64,000 nt of DNA from Rubrivivax sp. (GTDB taxonomy: Bacteria; Pseudomonadota; Gammaproteobacteria; Burkholderiales; Burkholderiaceae_C): NCBI GenBank assembly GCA_021300575.1, contig JAJTDM010000038.1:62001-126000 (forward strand). The letters are read 5' to 3'. This document shows, in pieces, positions 1 through 9,616 of the stretch (its first letter is position 1; each line of letters begins with the position of its first letter). The notes beneath the pieces were generated by a model. It was not told the origin of the DNA and searched no databases. It was given only the letters and a program-made list of their open reading frames with translations. The position numbers and the translations under genes are program-made.

Positions 1-1008
1 CTGGAGCGCCCCGACCTGATGCCCCAGCCGCTGCCGCGCATCATCAATATGAGCACCATCGGTGACGATTTGCTGCGCGAGAGCGGGCCGGACTTCGGCC
101 CGCGCATCGAGGCGGTGGTGGTCTACAACAGCAACCCGGTGGCGGTGGCGCCGCAGTCGCGCCGGGTGGTGGCGGGCTTTGCGCGCGATGACCTGTTCAC
201 CGTGGTGCTGGAGCACTTCATGACCGACACCGCCGATCTGGCGGACATCGTGCTGCCGGCCACCACGCAGCTGGAGCACCTGGACGTGCACCGCTCCTAC
301 GGCCACACCTACGCGCTGATCAACCAGCCGGCCATCGCGCCCGTGGGCGAGGCCCGGCCGAACACGGCCGTATTCCGCGCGTTGGCGCAGCGCCTAGGCT
401 TTGACGAGCCCTGTTTCGCCGAAGGCGATGAAGTGCTGGCCCGCCAGGCCTTCCGGCCCGATCAGGTGGATTTCGAGCAGTTGCAGGCCCACGGCTGGGT
501 ACGGCTGCCCGTGCCCGATCGGCCGTTCGCCGAAGGGGGCTTTCCTACGCCCTCGGGCCGGGCGCTGGCCGATCACCCGCAACTCGGTGTGCCAGATCAC
601 ATACCCAACTACGAGAGCGCGGAGTCCGCGCCGGCCCTGGCCGCGCGCTACCCGCTGGCCATGATCTCGCCGCCAGCGCGGCACTTTCTCAACTCCACCT
701 TCGTCAACGTCAAGAGCCTGCGCGACATCGAGGGTGAGCCGCTGCTGGAGATCCACCCCGAGGACGCCGCCGCGCGCGGGTTGGTCGACGGCAGCGTGGT
801 GGAGGTCTTCAACGACCGTGGCGTCTACCGCTGCAAGGCCGCGGTGAACACGCGGGCCCGGCCGGGGGTGGTGAACGGCCTGGGTATCTGGTGGCGCAAG
901 CTGGGGCTGGACGGCACCAATGTCAACGAACTCACGCACCAGCGCCTGACCGACCTGGGCCGCGCGCCGGCCTTCTACGACTGTCTGGTGGAGGTGCGGG
1001 CAGCGTGA
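1..1008 (+). CDS. Molybdopterin-dependent oxidoreductase, C-terminal part (5' end outside window)
   Basis: The reading frame is open from base 1, so only the last 335 residues of a larger protein are visible. The sequence resembles the C-terminal half of the DMSO-reductase/formate-dehydrogenase family: a stretch on stray metabolites or cofactor contacts (DIVLPATTQLEHLD), followed by a molydopterin-dinucleotide-binding domain in about the last 120 residues (LAMISPPARHFLNS, then EIHPEDAAARGLVDG and a closing WWRKLG segment). The iron-sulfur and catalytic N-terminal parts lie outside the window, so the substrate cannot be named. Its stop codon overlaps the GTG start of the next gene, so the two are probably co-transcribed. 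Family assignment is firm; the exact enzyme is not. Confidence 0.85.
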   Translation: MERPDLMPQPLPRIINMSTIGDDLLRESGPDFGPRIEAVVVYNSNPVAVAPQSRRVVAGFARDDLFTVVLEHFMTDTADLADIVLPATTQLEHLDVHRSYGHTYALINQPAIAPVGEARPNTAVFRALAQRLGFDEPCFAEGDEVLARQAFRPDQVDFEQLQAHGWVRLPVPDRPFAEGGFPTPSGRALADHPQLGVPDHIPNYESAESAPALAARYPLAMISPPARHFLNSTFVNVKSLRDIEGEPLLEIHPEDAAARGLVDGSVVEVFNDRGVYRCKAAVNTRARPGVVNGLGIWWRKLGLDGTNVNELTHQRLTDLGRAPAFYDCLVEVRAA

Positions 1009-2081
1009 AGCGCCTGCTGCGCATGCTGGCCGGCCTGGCCTTGGTCGCGGCCTTGGCTACCACCGTGGGGGGCTGCAGCCTGGGCTACTACGCGCAGTCC
1101 GTGGGCGGCCATCTGGACCTGATGCAGCGCGCCCGGCCCGTGGAGCAATGGGTGGCCGACCCCGCCACGCCCGACGCCTTGCGCGAGCGGCTGCGGCTGG
1201 CCCAGCGCCTGCGTGCCTTTGCTTCAGATGAGCTGAAGCTGCCGGACAACGCCAGTTACCGCCGCTTCGCGCAGCTGGACCGCAACGCCGTAGTATGGAA
1301 TGTGGTGGCCACGCCCGAGCTCTCGCTGACGCTGCAGACCTGGTGCTTCCCGGTGCTGGGCTGCGTGGGCTACCGCGGCTACTTCCAGCGCGCGCCGGCC
1401 GACCAGCTGGCGGCCGAGTTGCGTGCGCAGGGGCTGGACGTCAGCGTCTATGGCGTGCCGGCGTACTCCACGCTGGGCTGGACCAATTGGCTGGGCGGTG
1501 ACCCGCTGCTCAGCACCTTCATCCGCTGGCCTGAGTCCGAGCTGGCGCGGCTGCTCTTTCATGAGCTGGCGCACCAGGTGGTGTACGTGGCCGATGACAC
1601 GGCCTTCAACGAGTCTTTCGCCACGGCGGTGGAGCGCCTGGGCCTGCAGCGCTGGCTGGCCGGGTCAGGCGCGGCGGCGCAGCAGGAGGCGTCCGCGCTG
1701 GAGGCCCGGCGCAAGGACTTCCGCCGCATCACGGCGCAGGCGCGGCGCGATCTTCAAGCCTTGTACCGCAGCCGCATGGCCCCGGAGGCCCTCCGCGACC
1801 GCAAGGCCGAGCGTTTGCAGCAGCTTCGCGAGGAGCACGCCCGCCTCAAGGCCGGGCCCTGGCAGGGCTTCACGGGCTACGACGCCTGGTTCGCCCAGGT
1901 CAACAACGCCTCGCTGGCCGTCCAGGGCGCCTACGAAGACCTGGTGCCGGCCTTCGAGGCCCTGTTCGAGCGCCAGGGCCGCGACTTCACACGCTTCTAC
2001 GCCGAGGTGGCCAGGCTGGCCGCCTTGCCGGCGGCGCAGCGGCGGGCTGCCTTGCTTGCGGCCTCCACGGTGAAGCCCTGA
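1005..2081 (+). CDS. Putative zinc aminopeptidase lipoprotein
   Basis: This encodes 358 residues from a GTG that overlaps the preceding stop codon (GTGA). The N-terminus is a lipoprotein signal: a basic start, a hydrophobic run, then a lipobox ending in VGGC at about residue 23, so the protein is probably anchored in a membrane facing the periplasm. A zinc metallopeptidase motif HELAH (His186, Glu187, His190) is followed by an NESFATAVE segment that may give the third metal ligand. This matches the family annotated as predicted aminopeptidase (Pfam Aminopep, PF10023). The C-terminal third is rich in Arg, Ala and Glu and probably helical. No substrate can be read from sequence. Confidence 0.85.
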   Translation: MKRLLRMLAGLALVAALATTVGGCSLGYYAQSVGGHLDLMQRARPVEQWVADPATPDALRERLRLAQRLRAFASDELKLPDNASYRRFAQLDRNAVVWNVVATPELSLTLQTWCFPVLGCVGYRGYFQRAPADQLAAELRAQGLDVSVYGVPAYSTLGWTNWLGGDPLLSTFIRWPESELARLLFHELAHQVVYVADDTAFNESFATAVERLGLQRWLAGSGAAAQQEASALEARRKDFRRITAQARRDLQALYRSRMAPEALRDRKAERLQQLREEHARLKAGPWQGFTGYDAWFAQVNNASLAVQGAYEDLVPAFEALFERQGRDFTRFYAEVARLAALPAAQRRAALLAASTVKP

Positions 2082-2259
2082 GCCTCTGAAGAAGAGGTCG
2101 CGCCGCGCTGAGCGGTTTGGCGCCTGACGAGGGAGACCCTACCGGTCAGTGTCCTGGTATTGGGTGCTCCCTATGTCCGACTGAGTCGCTACGCGGCGGC
2201 GGGTCGGGGACACTCGGCGCCCGGGCTGTACGCCGCCACCTCCCACTCCAGGACTCTCC

Positions 2260-2556
2260 ATGCCCGACATCCACATCCGCCGCGACCATGACCTGGGCCT
2301 GGACGCCGCCCGTGTCGTGGCCCAGCGCTGGATGGATGATGCGCAGGACCGTCTGGGCATGACCTGCGCCTGCACCCCGGGGTCCGAGGGCGACACCATC
2401 CGCTTCGAGCGCGCCGGCGCCAGCGGCACCGTGGAGGTGTCGGGTCACTGCTTCGAACTGCGGGCCCGCCTGGGCTTTCTGCTCGGAGCCTTCAGTGAGC
2501 GCATCGAGCAGGAAATCACCCGCAATCTGGACGCACTGCTCGCGCGGCCGGGTTGA
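2260..2556 (+). CDS. Polyhydroxyalkanoic acid system family protein
   Basis: A 98-residue protein beginning MPDIHIRRDHDLG, matching the small PHA-system family (PF09650) of polyester-storing proteobacteria. Typical members have an N-terminal HxxxLG-like segment, a predicted helix (AARVVAQRWMDDAQ) and a beta-rich half; all are visible here. Its precise role in polyhydroxyalkanoate granule biology is unproven. It stands alone between the aminopeptidase (178 bp upstream) and the ABC exporter (48 bp downstream), and no PHA synthase or phasin gene is in the window. The 178 bp upstream hold no convincing gene. Confidence 0.8.
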   Translation: MPDIHIRRDHDLGLDAARVVAQRWMDDAQDRLGMTCACTPGSEGDTIRFERAGASGTVEVSGHCFELRARLGFLLGAFSERIEQEITRNLDALLARPG

Positions 2557-2604
2557 CCGTCCCGGGCCGGTCCCGGCGGCGGCCCTGCCTACAATCCGCC
2601 GCTC

Positions 2605-3576
2605 ATGCTCAGCAGTGCCGTTGCCATCTCCTTTCGCCACGTCGGCAAGACTTACACCGGATCACGCGGCACGCTCAAAGCGCTGGACGACGTCAGCTTT
2701 GACATCGGGCAGGGCGAGTTCTTCGGCCTGCTGGGCCCCAACGGTGCGGGCAAGACCACGCTGATCAGCATCCTGGCCGGGCTGGCCCGGGCCACCGAGG
2801 GCTCGGTCACCGTGATGGGCCATGACGTGGTGACCGACTACGCCGCCGCGCGCAAGGCCTTGGGCATCGTGCCGCAGGAGCTGGTGTTCGACCCCTTCTT
2901 CAGCGTGCGCGAGACGCTGCGCATCCAGAGCGGCTACTTCGGCGTCAAGGGTAACGAGGCCTGGATCGACGAGGTGCTGGCCGAGCTGGGCCTGACCGAC
3001 AAGGCGCACGCCAACATGCGCCAGCTCTCCGGCGGCATGAAGCGCCGCGTGCTGGTAGCCCAGGCCCTGGTGCACCGCCCGCCCGTCATCGTGCTGGATG
3101 AGCCCACGGCCGGTGTGGACGTGGAACTGCGCCAGATGCTGTGGAAGTTCATCGCGCGCCTGAACCGCGAGGGCCACACGGTGCTGCTGACCACGCACTA
3201 CCTGGAGGAGGCCGAGGCGCTGTGCCACCGCATCGCCATGCTCAAGGCCGGCCGGGTGGTGGCGCTGGACCGCACCTCGGCGCTGCTGGCGGGCACCGCC
3301 AGCACCATGCTGCGCTTCAAGACCGACCAGGCGCTGCCGCCGGCCCTGGCCGCGCAGGCCCGTGTCACCGGCCGCATCGTGCAGCTGAAGGCGCATGACG
3401 CGGCCGAGGTGGAGCAGCACCTGGCGTCCCTGCGCCAGGCCGGCATCGCGCCCGAAGACCTGGAGATCGGCCGCGCCGACCTGGAGGATGTGTTCGTGCA
3501 GATCATGAGCGGGGCGCACCCGGCCTCGGCGCCCGTCCATCCCTCGCCTGCAGTGGGGCAGGGGGTGGTGGCATGA
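2605..3576 (+). CDS. ABC exporter, ATP-binding protein (YadG-like)
   Basis: A 323-residue nucleotide-binding subunit. Walker A is GPNGAGKTT near residue 45, the signature is LSGGMKRR near 140, Walker B runs into DEPTAGVD near 167, and the H-loop is TTHYLEEAE near 195. A C-terminal extension of about 90 residues follows, as in drug or polysaccharide type ABC-2 exporters. Its last four bases overlap the start of the permease gene (ATGA), so the two are translationally coupled. Together they form a two-gene exporter like E. coli YadGH; what is exported is unknown. Confidence 0.9.
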   Translation: MLSSAVAISFRHVGKTYTGSRGTLKALDDVSFDIGQGEFFGLLGPNGAGKTTLISILAGLARATEGSVTVMGHDVVTDYAAARKALGIVPQELVFDPFFSVRETLRIQSGYFGVKGNEAWIDEVLAELGLTDKAHANMRQLSGGMKRRVLVAQALVHRPPVIVLDEPTAGVDVELRQMLWKFIARLNREGHTVLLTTHYLEEAEALCHRIAMLKAGRVVALDRTSALLAGTASTMLRFKTDQALPPALAAQARVTGRIVQLKAHDAAEVEQHLASLRQAGIAPEDLEIGRADLEDVFVQIMSGAHPASAPVHPSPAVGQGVVA

Positions 3577-4343
3577 GCGGCTTCAGGCTCGAGGGCGTGG
3601 GCCCGCTGTTCCGCAAGGAGGTCCTGCGCTTCTGGAAGGTGGCCTTCCAGACCGTGGCGGCGCCTGTACTCACGGCTATGCTGTACCTCCTGATCTTCGG
3701 CCACGTACTGGAAGACCATGTGGAGGTGTTCCCGGGCGTGGGTTACACCAGCTTCCTCGTTCCCGGGCTGGTGATGATGAGCGTGCTGCAGAACAGCTTT
3801 GCCAACAGCAGTTCATCGCTGATCCAGAGCAAGATCACCGGCAACCTGGTGTTCCTGCTGGTCACACCCTTGTCGCCAGCGGCCTGGTACCTGGCCTACG
3901 TGGGGGCCTCCATCGTGCGCGGGCTGTGCGTAGGCACGGGGGTGCTGCTGGTGACGGTGTGGTTCGCACCGCCGGGCATGGTGGAGCCCTGGTGGGCAAT
4001 CGTGTTCGCTGTGCTGGGTGCCGGCATGCTTGGGTCTCTGGGCTTGATTGCCGGGCTGTGGGCCGACAAGTTCGACCAGCTCGCCGCCTTCCAGAACTTC
4101 TTCATCATGCCGATGACCTTCCTGGCCGGCGTCTTCTACTCGGTGCACTCCTTGCCGGCCTTCTGGCAGGGCATCAGCCACCTGAACCCGTTCTTCTACA
4201 TGATTGATGGCTTTCGGCGCGGCTTCTTTGGCGCCAGCGACGCCTCGCCCTGGCTGAGCCTGGCCGTGGTGGGCACGAGCTTCCTGCTGGTGGCCGGCAT
4301 CGCCCTGCGACTGCTGCACACGGGCTACAAGATCCGTTCTTGA
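3573..4343 (+). CDS. ABC-2 type exporter permease (YadH-like)
   Basis: A 256-residue integral membrane protein with about six hydrophobic segments, matching the ABC-2 permease family. The N-terminal cytoplasmic helix (LFRKEVLRFWKVAFQT) and the conserved later stretch FFIMPMTFLAGVFYS followed by NPFFYMIDGFR are characteristic. It overlaps the ATPase gene by four bases and must form the membrane channel of that exporter. The next gene begins shortly after it but belongs to an unrelated family. Confidence 0.9.
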   Translation: MSGFRLEGVGPLFRKEVLRFWKVAFQTVAAPVLTAMLYLLIFGHVLEDHVEVFPGVGYTSFLVPGLVMMSVLQNSFANSSSSLIQSKITGNLVFLLVTPLSPAAWYLAYVGASIVRGLCVGTGVLLVTVWFAPPGMVEPWWAIVFAVLGAGMLGSLGLIAGLWADKFDQLAAFQNFFIMPMTFLAGVFYSVHSLPAFWQGISHLNPFFYMIDGFRRGFFGASDASPWLSLAVVGTSFLLVAGIALRLLHTGYKIRS

Positions 4344-4364
4344 GGAATGAGCACAGGAGGGGCC

Positions 4365-5111
4365 ATGGACCACACCGTGATGACCGAAGAGGAACGTGCC
4401 CTGCGCGTGCAGCTGGCCGCCTGCTACCGGGTGTTCCACCTGCTGGGCTGGACCGAGCTGATCTACAACCACATCACGGTGCGCATTCCGGGCCCGGAGC
4501 GGCACTTCCTCATCAACCCCTTCGGCCTGCACTACAGCGAGGTCAAGGCGTCCAACCTGGTGAAGATCGACCTGGAAGGCCGTGTGATCGGTGACAGCAC
4601 ATGGCCGGTCAACCCCGCCGGCTTCGTGCTGCACTCGGCCATCCACCAGGGCATCGGGGGTGCGCACTGTGTGATGCACACCCACACCACGGCCGGCTGC
4701 GCTGTGGCCAGCAGCCAGGCCGGGTTGTCGATGGACAACTTCTACTCGGCCCAGCTGCATGACCGCGTGGCCTACCACGACTTCGAGGGCATCACCGTCC
4801 ATGCCGACGAGGGGCCGCGCGTCATCCGTTCCATCGGCCAGCGCCCGGCGGTCATCCTGCGCAACCACGGCCTGCTGGCCTGGGGCGACACGCTGCCCTA
4901 CACCTTCGCGGTGCTGTGGACGCTGCAACGCGCCTGCGAGATCCAGGTGGCCGGCGCCGCCCTCGGGCCCACGGTGCCGATTCCGGAGGCGGTGCAACGC
5001 AAGGCCAGCCAGGACGCTCTGCAGTTCGACCCCCGGCGCGGCGGCGGACGCGACGTGTTCGCCGCGTTGGTGCGCATGGTGGACCGCGTGGACCCGTCGT
5101 ACAAGGATTAA
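4365..5111 (+). CDS. Class II aldolase/adducin family protein
   Basis: From the ATG at 4365 the protein has 248 residues. That start is preferred because AGGAGG sits at 4355-4360; an in-frame ATG at 4347 has no usable spacing to a ribosome site. The class II aldolase zinc ligands are visible as HTH (His105 and His107) and NHG (His168). Members include L-fuculose-phosphate and L-ribulose-phosphate type enzymes as well as many of unknown substrate. It stands alone between the ABC exporter and the bolA-murA unit, giving no pathway clue. Confidence 0.85.
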   Translation: MDHTVMTEEERALRVQLAACYRVFHLLGWTELIYNHITVRIPGPERHFLINPFGLHYSEVKASNLVKIDLEGRVIGDSTWPVNPAGFVLHSAIHQGIGGAHCVMHTHTTAGCAVASSQAGLSMDNFYSAQLHDRVAYHDFEGITVHADEGPRVIRSIGQRPAVILRNHGLLAWGDTLPYTFAVLWTLQRACEIQVAGAALGPTVPIPEAVQRKASQDALQFDPRRGGGRDVFAALVRMVDRVDPSYKD

Positions 5112-5164
5112 GGCTGCCTGCGTGAGGGCCCCAGCGTGGCCCCGCTCGCCGGATAATCCAGACC

Positions 5165-5437
5165 ATGGCTGATCCCACCCCTTTCGAAGTGCGTTCCTAC
5201 ATCGCCGCGGGCTTGCCTTGCGAACTGCTGGAGGTGGAGGGCGACGGGCGTCACTTCTTCGCCACCATCGTGAGTGCTCAGTTCGAAGGGCTGTCGCGTG
5301 TGCGCCGTCACCAGCGGGTCTACGCGGTGCTGGGCGATAGAATGCGCGAGCAGATTCACGCGCTTTCCATGAAGACGCTCACCCCCGCCGAACACGCCAG
5401 CCAAGGCGTATCGGCACCCGCCCACCCCCACCACTGA
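5165..5437 (+). CDS. BolA/IbaG family protein
   Basis: A 90-residue BolA-like protein. The family core ([20 protein letters not shown], then [18 protein letters not shown] and [14 protein letters not shown]) is intact, including the conserved RxxRHQxVY segment. BolA-like proteins bind 2Fe-2S clusters with monothiol glutaredoxins and act in iron-sulfur trafficking. Placement just upstream of murA is the same as E. coli ibaG (yrbA), which supports the IbaG branch. The C-terminal tail ends in PAHPHH, a possible extra metal-binding tail, though this is only a compositional remark. Confidence 0.88.
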   Translation: MADPTPFEVRSYIAAGLPCELLEVEGDGRHFFATIVSAQFEGLSRVRRHQRVYAVLGDRMREQIHALSMKTLTPAEHASQGVSAPAHPHH

Positions 5438-5528
5438 ACGGCCTGCGGCCTGCCGCGGGCGCTGGGTCCTGCGCCGCTGTCGGCGCATGGTGGTCCGGGC
5501 CTGCAGCGGGGCGCTCCCCCTGCAACCC

Positions 5529-6794
<1,266 letters not shown>

Positions 6795-6814
6795 ACTCTG
6801 AACGGGCCGCCACC

Positions 6815-7486
6815 ATGATCACGCTCGCACTGTCCAAGGGCCGCATCTTCGAGGAGACGCTGCCGCTGCTGCGCGCCGCCGGCATCGAGGTGCTGGAAGA
6901 CCCGGAGAAGAGCCGCAAGCTCATCCTGCCCACCAACCGCGAAGACGTGCGCGTGGTGCTGGTGCGCGCCACCGATGTGCCCACCTACGTGCAACACGGT
7001 GGCGCTGATCTCGGCGTGGCCGGCCTGGACACCTTGCTGGAGCACGACGACCACGGCCTGTACCGGCCGCTGGACCTGAAGATCGCGCGTTGCCGCATGA
7101 GCGTGGCGGTGCCCGCAGCCTTCGACTACGCGCGCGCCGTGCGCCAGGGCTCGCGCATCCGCGTCGCCACCAAGTACACCCGCATCGCCCGCCAGCACTT
7201 CAGCGACAAGGGCGTGCACGTGGACCTGATCAAGCTCTACGGCTCCATGGAACTCGCCCCGCTGACCGGCCTGGCCGACGCCATCGTCGACCTGGTGTCC
7301 ACCGGCAGCACGCTCAAGGCCAACCACCTGGTGGAGGTGGAGCACATCATGGACATCAGCGCGCGGCTGGTGGTCAATCAGGCGTCGCTCAAGCTCAAGC
7401 AGGCCCCCATCCGGGCCTTGATCGATGCGTTTTCCCAGGCGGTGTCGCCGGCCGCCAGCCCGGTGGTCGAAGGGAAGACACCGTGA
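6815..7486 (+). CDS. hisG: ATP phosphoribosyltransferase, short form
   Basis: The first step of histidine synthesis: ATP plus PRPP gives phosphoribosyl-ATP. The ATG at 6815 gives 223 residues starting [12 protein letters not shown], the usual N-terminus; a GTG at 6791 overlapping the murA stop would add eight residues and cannot be excluded. The length and lack of the C-terminal regulatory domain make this the short form, which works in complex with the regulatory subunit HisZ; no hisZ is in this window. The PRPP-binding loop is [12 protein letters not shown] near residue 155. It overlaps the hisD start by four bases. Confidence 0.96.
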   Translation: MITLALSKGRIFEETLPLLRAAGIEVLEDPEKSRKLILPTNREDVRVVLVRATDVPTYVQHGGADLGVAGLDTLLEHDDHGLYRPLDLKIARCRMSVAVPAAFDYARAVRQGSRIRVATKYTRIARQHFSDKGVHVDLIKLYGSMELAPLTGLADAIVDLVSTGSTLKANHLVEVEHIMDISARLVVNQASLKLKQAPIRALIDAFSQAVSPAASPVVEGKTP

Positions 7487-8883
7487 GCGGCACGCCCCCC
7501 CTGGCCCTGCGTAGCCTGTCCACGGCCGACGGCGGCTTCGAGGCCGACTTTCAGCGCGTGCTGCACTGGTCGGCCGAAACCGACACCGCCATCGAGCAAC
7601 GCGTGGCCGCCATCCTGGACGACGTGCGCGCGCGTGGCGACGCTGCCGTGCTGGAGTACACCGCCCGCTTCGACGGCTTGATCGCCACATCGGTGTCGGC
7701 GCTGGAGATCGGGCAGGACGAACTCCAGGCCGCGCTTGCGCGCATCACCCCGGCCCAGCGGCAGGCGCTGCTCGCGGCCGCCGATCGCGTGCGTCGCTAC
7801 CACGAGCGCCAGTTGGAGGCCTGTGGCCGCAGTTGGAGTTACCGCGACGAAGACGGCACTCTGCTGGGCCAGAAGGTCACGCCGCTGGACCGCGTGGGCC
7901 TGTACGTGCCCGGCGGCAAGGCGGCGTACCCCTCCAGCGTGCTGATGAACGCCGTGCCGGCCCATGTGGCTGGCGTGGGCGAGATCATCATGGTGGTGCC
8001 CACGCCCGTGCGTGGCAGCCTGGCCACGGGAGGGGCAGGGGGCCCGGCGGGCGAGGGTGCTGCCACCGCTGCCGCAGGCGAGCGCAATGACCTGGTACTG
8101 GCCGCAGCGGCCGTGGCGGGCGTCACACGCGCCTTCACCATTGGCGGCGCCCAGGCCGTGGCGGCGTTGGCCTGTGGCACCGCCACCATCCCGCGCGTGG
8201 ACAAGATCACCGGCCCGGGCAACGCCTATGTGGCCAGCGCCAAGCGCCGCGTCTTTGGCCAGGTGGGCATCGACATGATCGCGGGCCCCAGCGAGATCCT
8301 GGTGCTGGCCGACGGCAGCACGCCGCCGGACTGGGTGGCCATGGACCTCTTCAGCCAGGCCGAGCATGACGAGCTGGCGCAGAGCATCCTGCTGTGCCCC
8401 GATGCCGCCTACATCGACGCGGTGGCCCAGGCCATCGAGCGGCTGCTGCCCGGCATGCCCAGGCGGGAAGTGATCCGCGCTTCGCTGGAAGGCCGGGGCG
8501 CGCTGATCCACACCCGGTCCATGGACGAGGCCTGCGCCCTCAGCAACCGCATCGCGCCGGAGCATCTGGAGGTCAGCTCGGCCGAACCGCACCGCTGGGA
8601 GCCGCTGCTCAAGCACGCCGGCGCCATCTTCCTGGGCGCCTACACCAGCGAGAGCCTGGGCGACTACTGCGCCGGCCCCAACCACGTGCTGCCCACCAGC
8701 GGCACCGCCCGCTTCTCCTCACCCCTGGGCGTGTACGACTTCCAGAAGCGCAGCAGCCTGATCGAGGTCAGCGAAGCCGGTGCCCAGATGCTGGGCCCGA
8801 TCGCAGCCGAGCTGGCCTACGGCGAGGGCCTGCAGGCGCATGCGCGGGCCGCCGAGATGCGTCTCACCAAGGCAAGCTCTTGA
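7483..8883 (+). CDS. hisD: Histidinol dehydrogenase, with an internal insertion
   Basis: It catalyses the last two oxidations of histidine synthesis, histidinol to histidine, using NAD and zinc. From the GTG at 7483 (overlapping the hisG stop) it has 466 residues, about 25-30 more than usual. The extra length is an Ala/Gly-rich stretch at about residues 177-199, inserted between the conserved VPTP and ERN that normally lie next to each other. Other landmarks are intact: [44 protein letters not shown], and the C-terminal [20 protein letters not shown] block. The insertion is in frame, so the enzyme may still work. Confidence 0.95.
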   Translation: MSGTPPLALRSLSTADGGFEADFQRVLHWSAETDTAIEQRVAAILDDVRARGDAAVLEYTARFDGLIATSVSALEIGQDELQAALARITPAQRQALLAAADRVRRYHERQLEACGRSWSYRDEDGTLLGQKVTPLDRVGLYVPGGKAAYPSSVLMNAVPAHVAGVGEIIMVVPTPVRGSLATGGAGGPAGEGAATAAAGERNDLVLAAAAVAGVTRAFTIGGAQAVAALACGTATIPRVDKITGPGNAYVASAKRRVFGQVGIDMIAGPSEILVLADGSTPPDWVAMDLFSQAEHDELAQSILLCPDAAYIDAVAQAIERLLPGMPRREVIRASLEGRGALIHTRSMDEACALSNRIAPEHLEVSSAEPHRWEPLLKHAGAIFLGAYTSESLGDYCAGPNHVLPTSGTARFSSPLGVYDFQKRSSLIEVSEAGAQMLGPIAAELAYGEGLQAHARAAEMRLTKASS

Positions 8884-8885
8884 TA

Positions 8886-8914
8886 CACTGAGTTCGTGTT
8901 GCACTGATTTCGTG
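8886..8914 (+). promoter_or_regulatory. Tandem direct repeat, likely antitoxin operator
   Basis: CACTGAGTTCGTG (8886-8898) is repeated as CACTGATTTCGTG (8902-8914) with one mismatch and a 16-base period, ending seven bases before the antitoxin ATG. Ribbon-helix-helix antitoxins commonly bind short repeated sites overlapping their own promoter. The repeat is seen directly; the operator role is inferred. Confidence 0.5.
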
Positions 8915-8920
8915 GTCGAA

Positions 8921-9163
8921 ATGAAAAACGTCACCGTCACCATGGAAGAGAGCGTCGCGGACTGGGCCCGGATGGAGGCTGCGCGGCGCAACACCAGCGT
9001 GTCTCGCCTGATCGGGGAGATGCTGGCCGAGAAGATGCGACACGACGATGCCTATGAGCGGGCCATGCGCGAGGCACTGGAGTTCCGTGACTGGAAGTTT
9101 GCAGACGGCCCGTATCTCACCGACGATGAGATGTATGACCGCTCCAGACATCGCGGACCGTGA
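8921..9163 (+). CDS. Ribbon-helix-helix antitoxin of a PIN toxin pair
   Basis: An 80-residue protein starting MKNVTVTMEESVADWARMEA. The N-terminal strand with alternating V/T, followed by two helices (VADWARMEAARRN, SVSRLIGEMLAEKM), is the classic ribbon-helix-helix DNA-binding fold. The acidic, aromatic C-terminal half (FRDWKFADGPYLTDDEMYD) is the kind of extension that wraps and inhibits a PIN toxin. Three bases separate it from the toxin gene. It begins 37 bases after the hisD stop, inside the histidine operon. A GTG three codons upstream is an alternative start. Confidence 0.8.
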   Translation: MKNVTVTMEESVADWARMEAARRNTSVSRLIGEMLAEKMRHDDAYERAMREALEFRDWKFADGPYLTDDEMYDRSRHRGP

Positions 9164-9166
9164 GCG

Positions 9167-9616
9167 ATGACCCGCCTGGTTTTCGTCGACACGAACGTCA
9201 TCCTCTACACGTTCGACCCCCGGTATCCGCAGAAACAGTCGCGAGCCCGAGAGTGGTTGCGGGCTTGCTGGCTGCAACGCTGCGGGCGCGTCAACAGCCA
9301 GGTGATGAACGAGTTCTATGCCAACGCACGTGGTCGCTTCTCGAGGGCTGTTTCGACTGAGGAGGCCCGGGCTGAGGTTCGCCGCTACCAGCAGTGGAAG
9401 CCCTGGCAGGTGGACCACGCGACGGTCGAGACAGCATGGGCTGTCGAGACCCGCTACCACCTCAGTTATTGGGATGCCTTGATGGTGGCCTCGGCACAGC
9501 ACATGGGATGCGCGTTGCTTCTGACCGAGGACCTGCAACACGGGCAGCAGATGGAACAACTACAAATCATGAACCCCTTCCTTGTGGGCCCCGAAATCCT
9601 GGAGTCAGGCTCATGA
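9167..9616 (+). CDS. PIN-domain ribonuclease toxin
   Basis: A 149-residue PIN-domain protein, probably a magnesium-dependent ribonuclease of a VapC-like toxin. Acidic active-site candidates are Asp8 in FVDTNV, the Glu in SQVMNEFYAN, and Asp in YWDALMVASA and LTEDLQHGQ, which follow the PIN order. The antitoxin gene lies just upstream. Its last four bases overlap the hisC start codon (ATGA), so hisC translation is probably coupled to that of the toxin. The pair interrupts the usual hisD-hisC junction, so it is an insertion relative to the ordinary operon. Confidence 0.85.
   Translation: MTRLVFVDTNVILYTFDPRYPQKQSRAREWLRACWLQRCGRVNSQVMNEFYANARGRFSRAVSTEEARAEVRRYQQWKPWQVDHATVETAWAVETRYHLSYWDALMVASAQHMGCALLLTEDLQHGQQMEQLQIMNPFLVGPEILESGS

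Noticed and set aside
8921-9616. Small genes between hisD and hisC considered as histidine-pathway genes
   Set aside because: Their folds are ribbon-helix-helix and PIN, not histidine enzymes.
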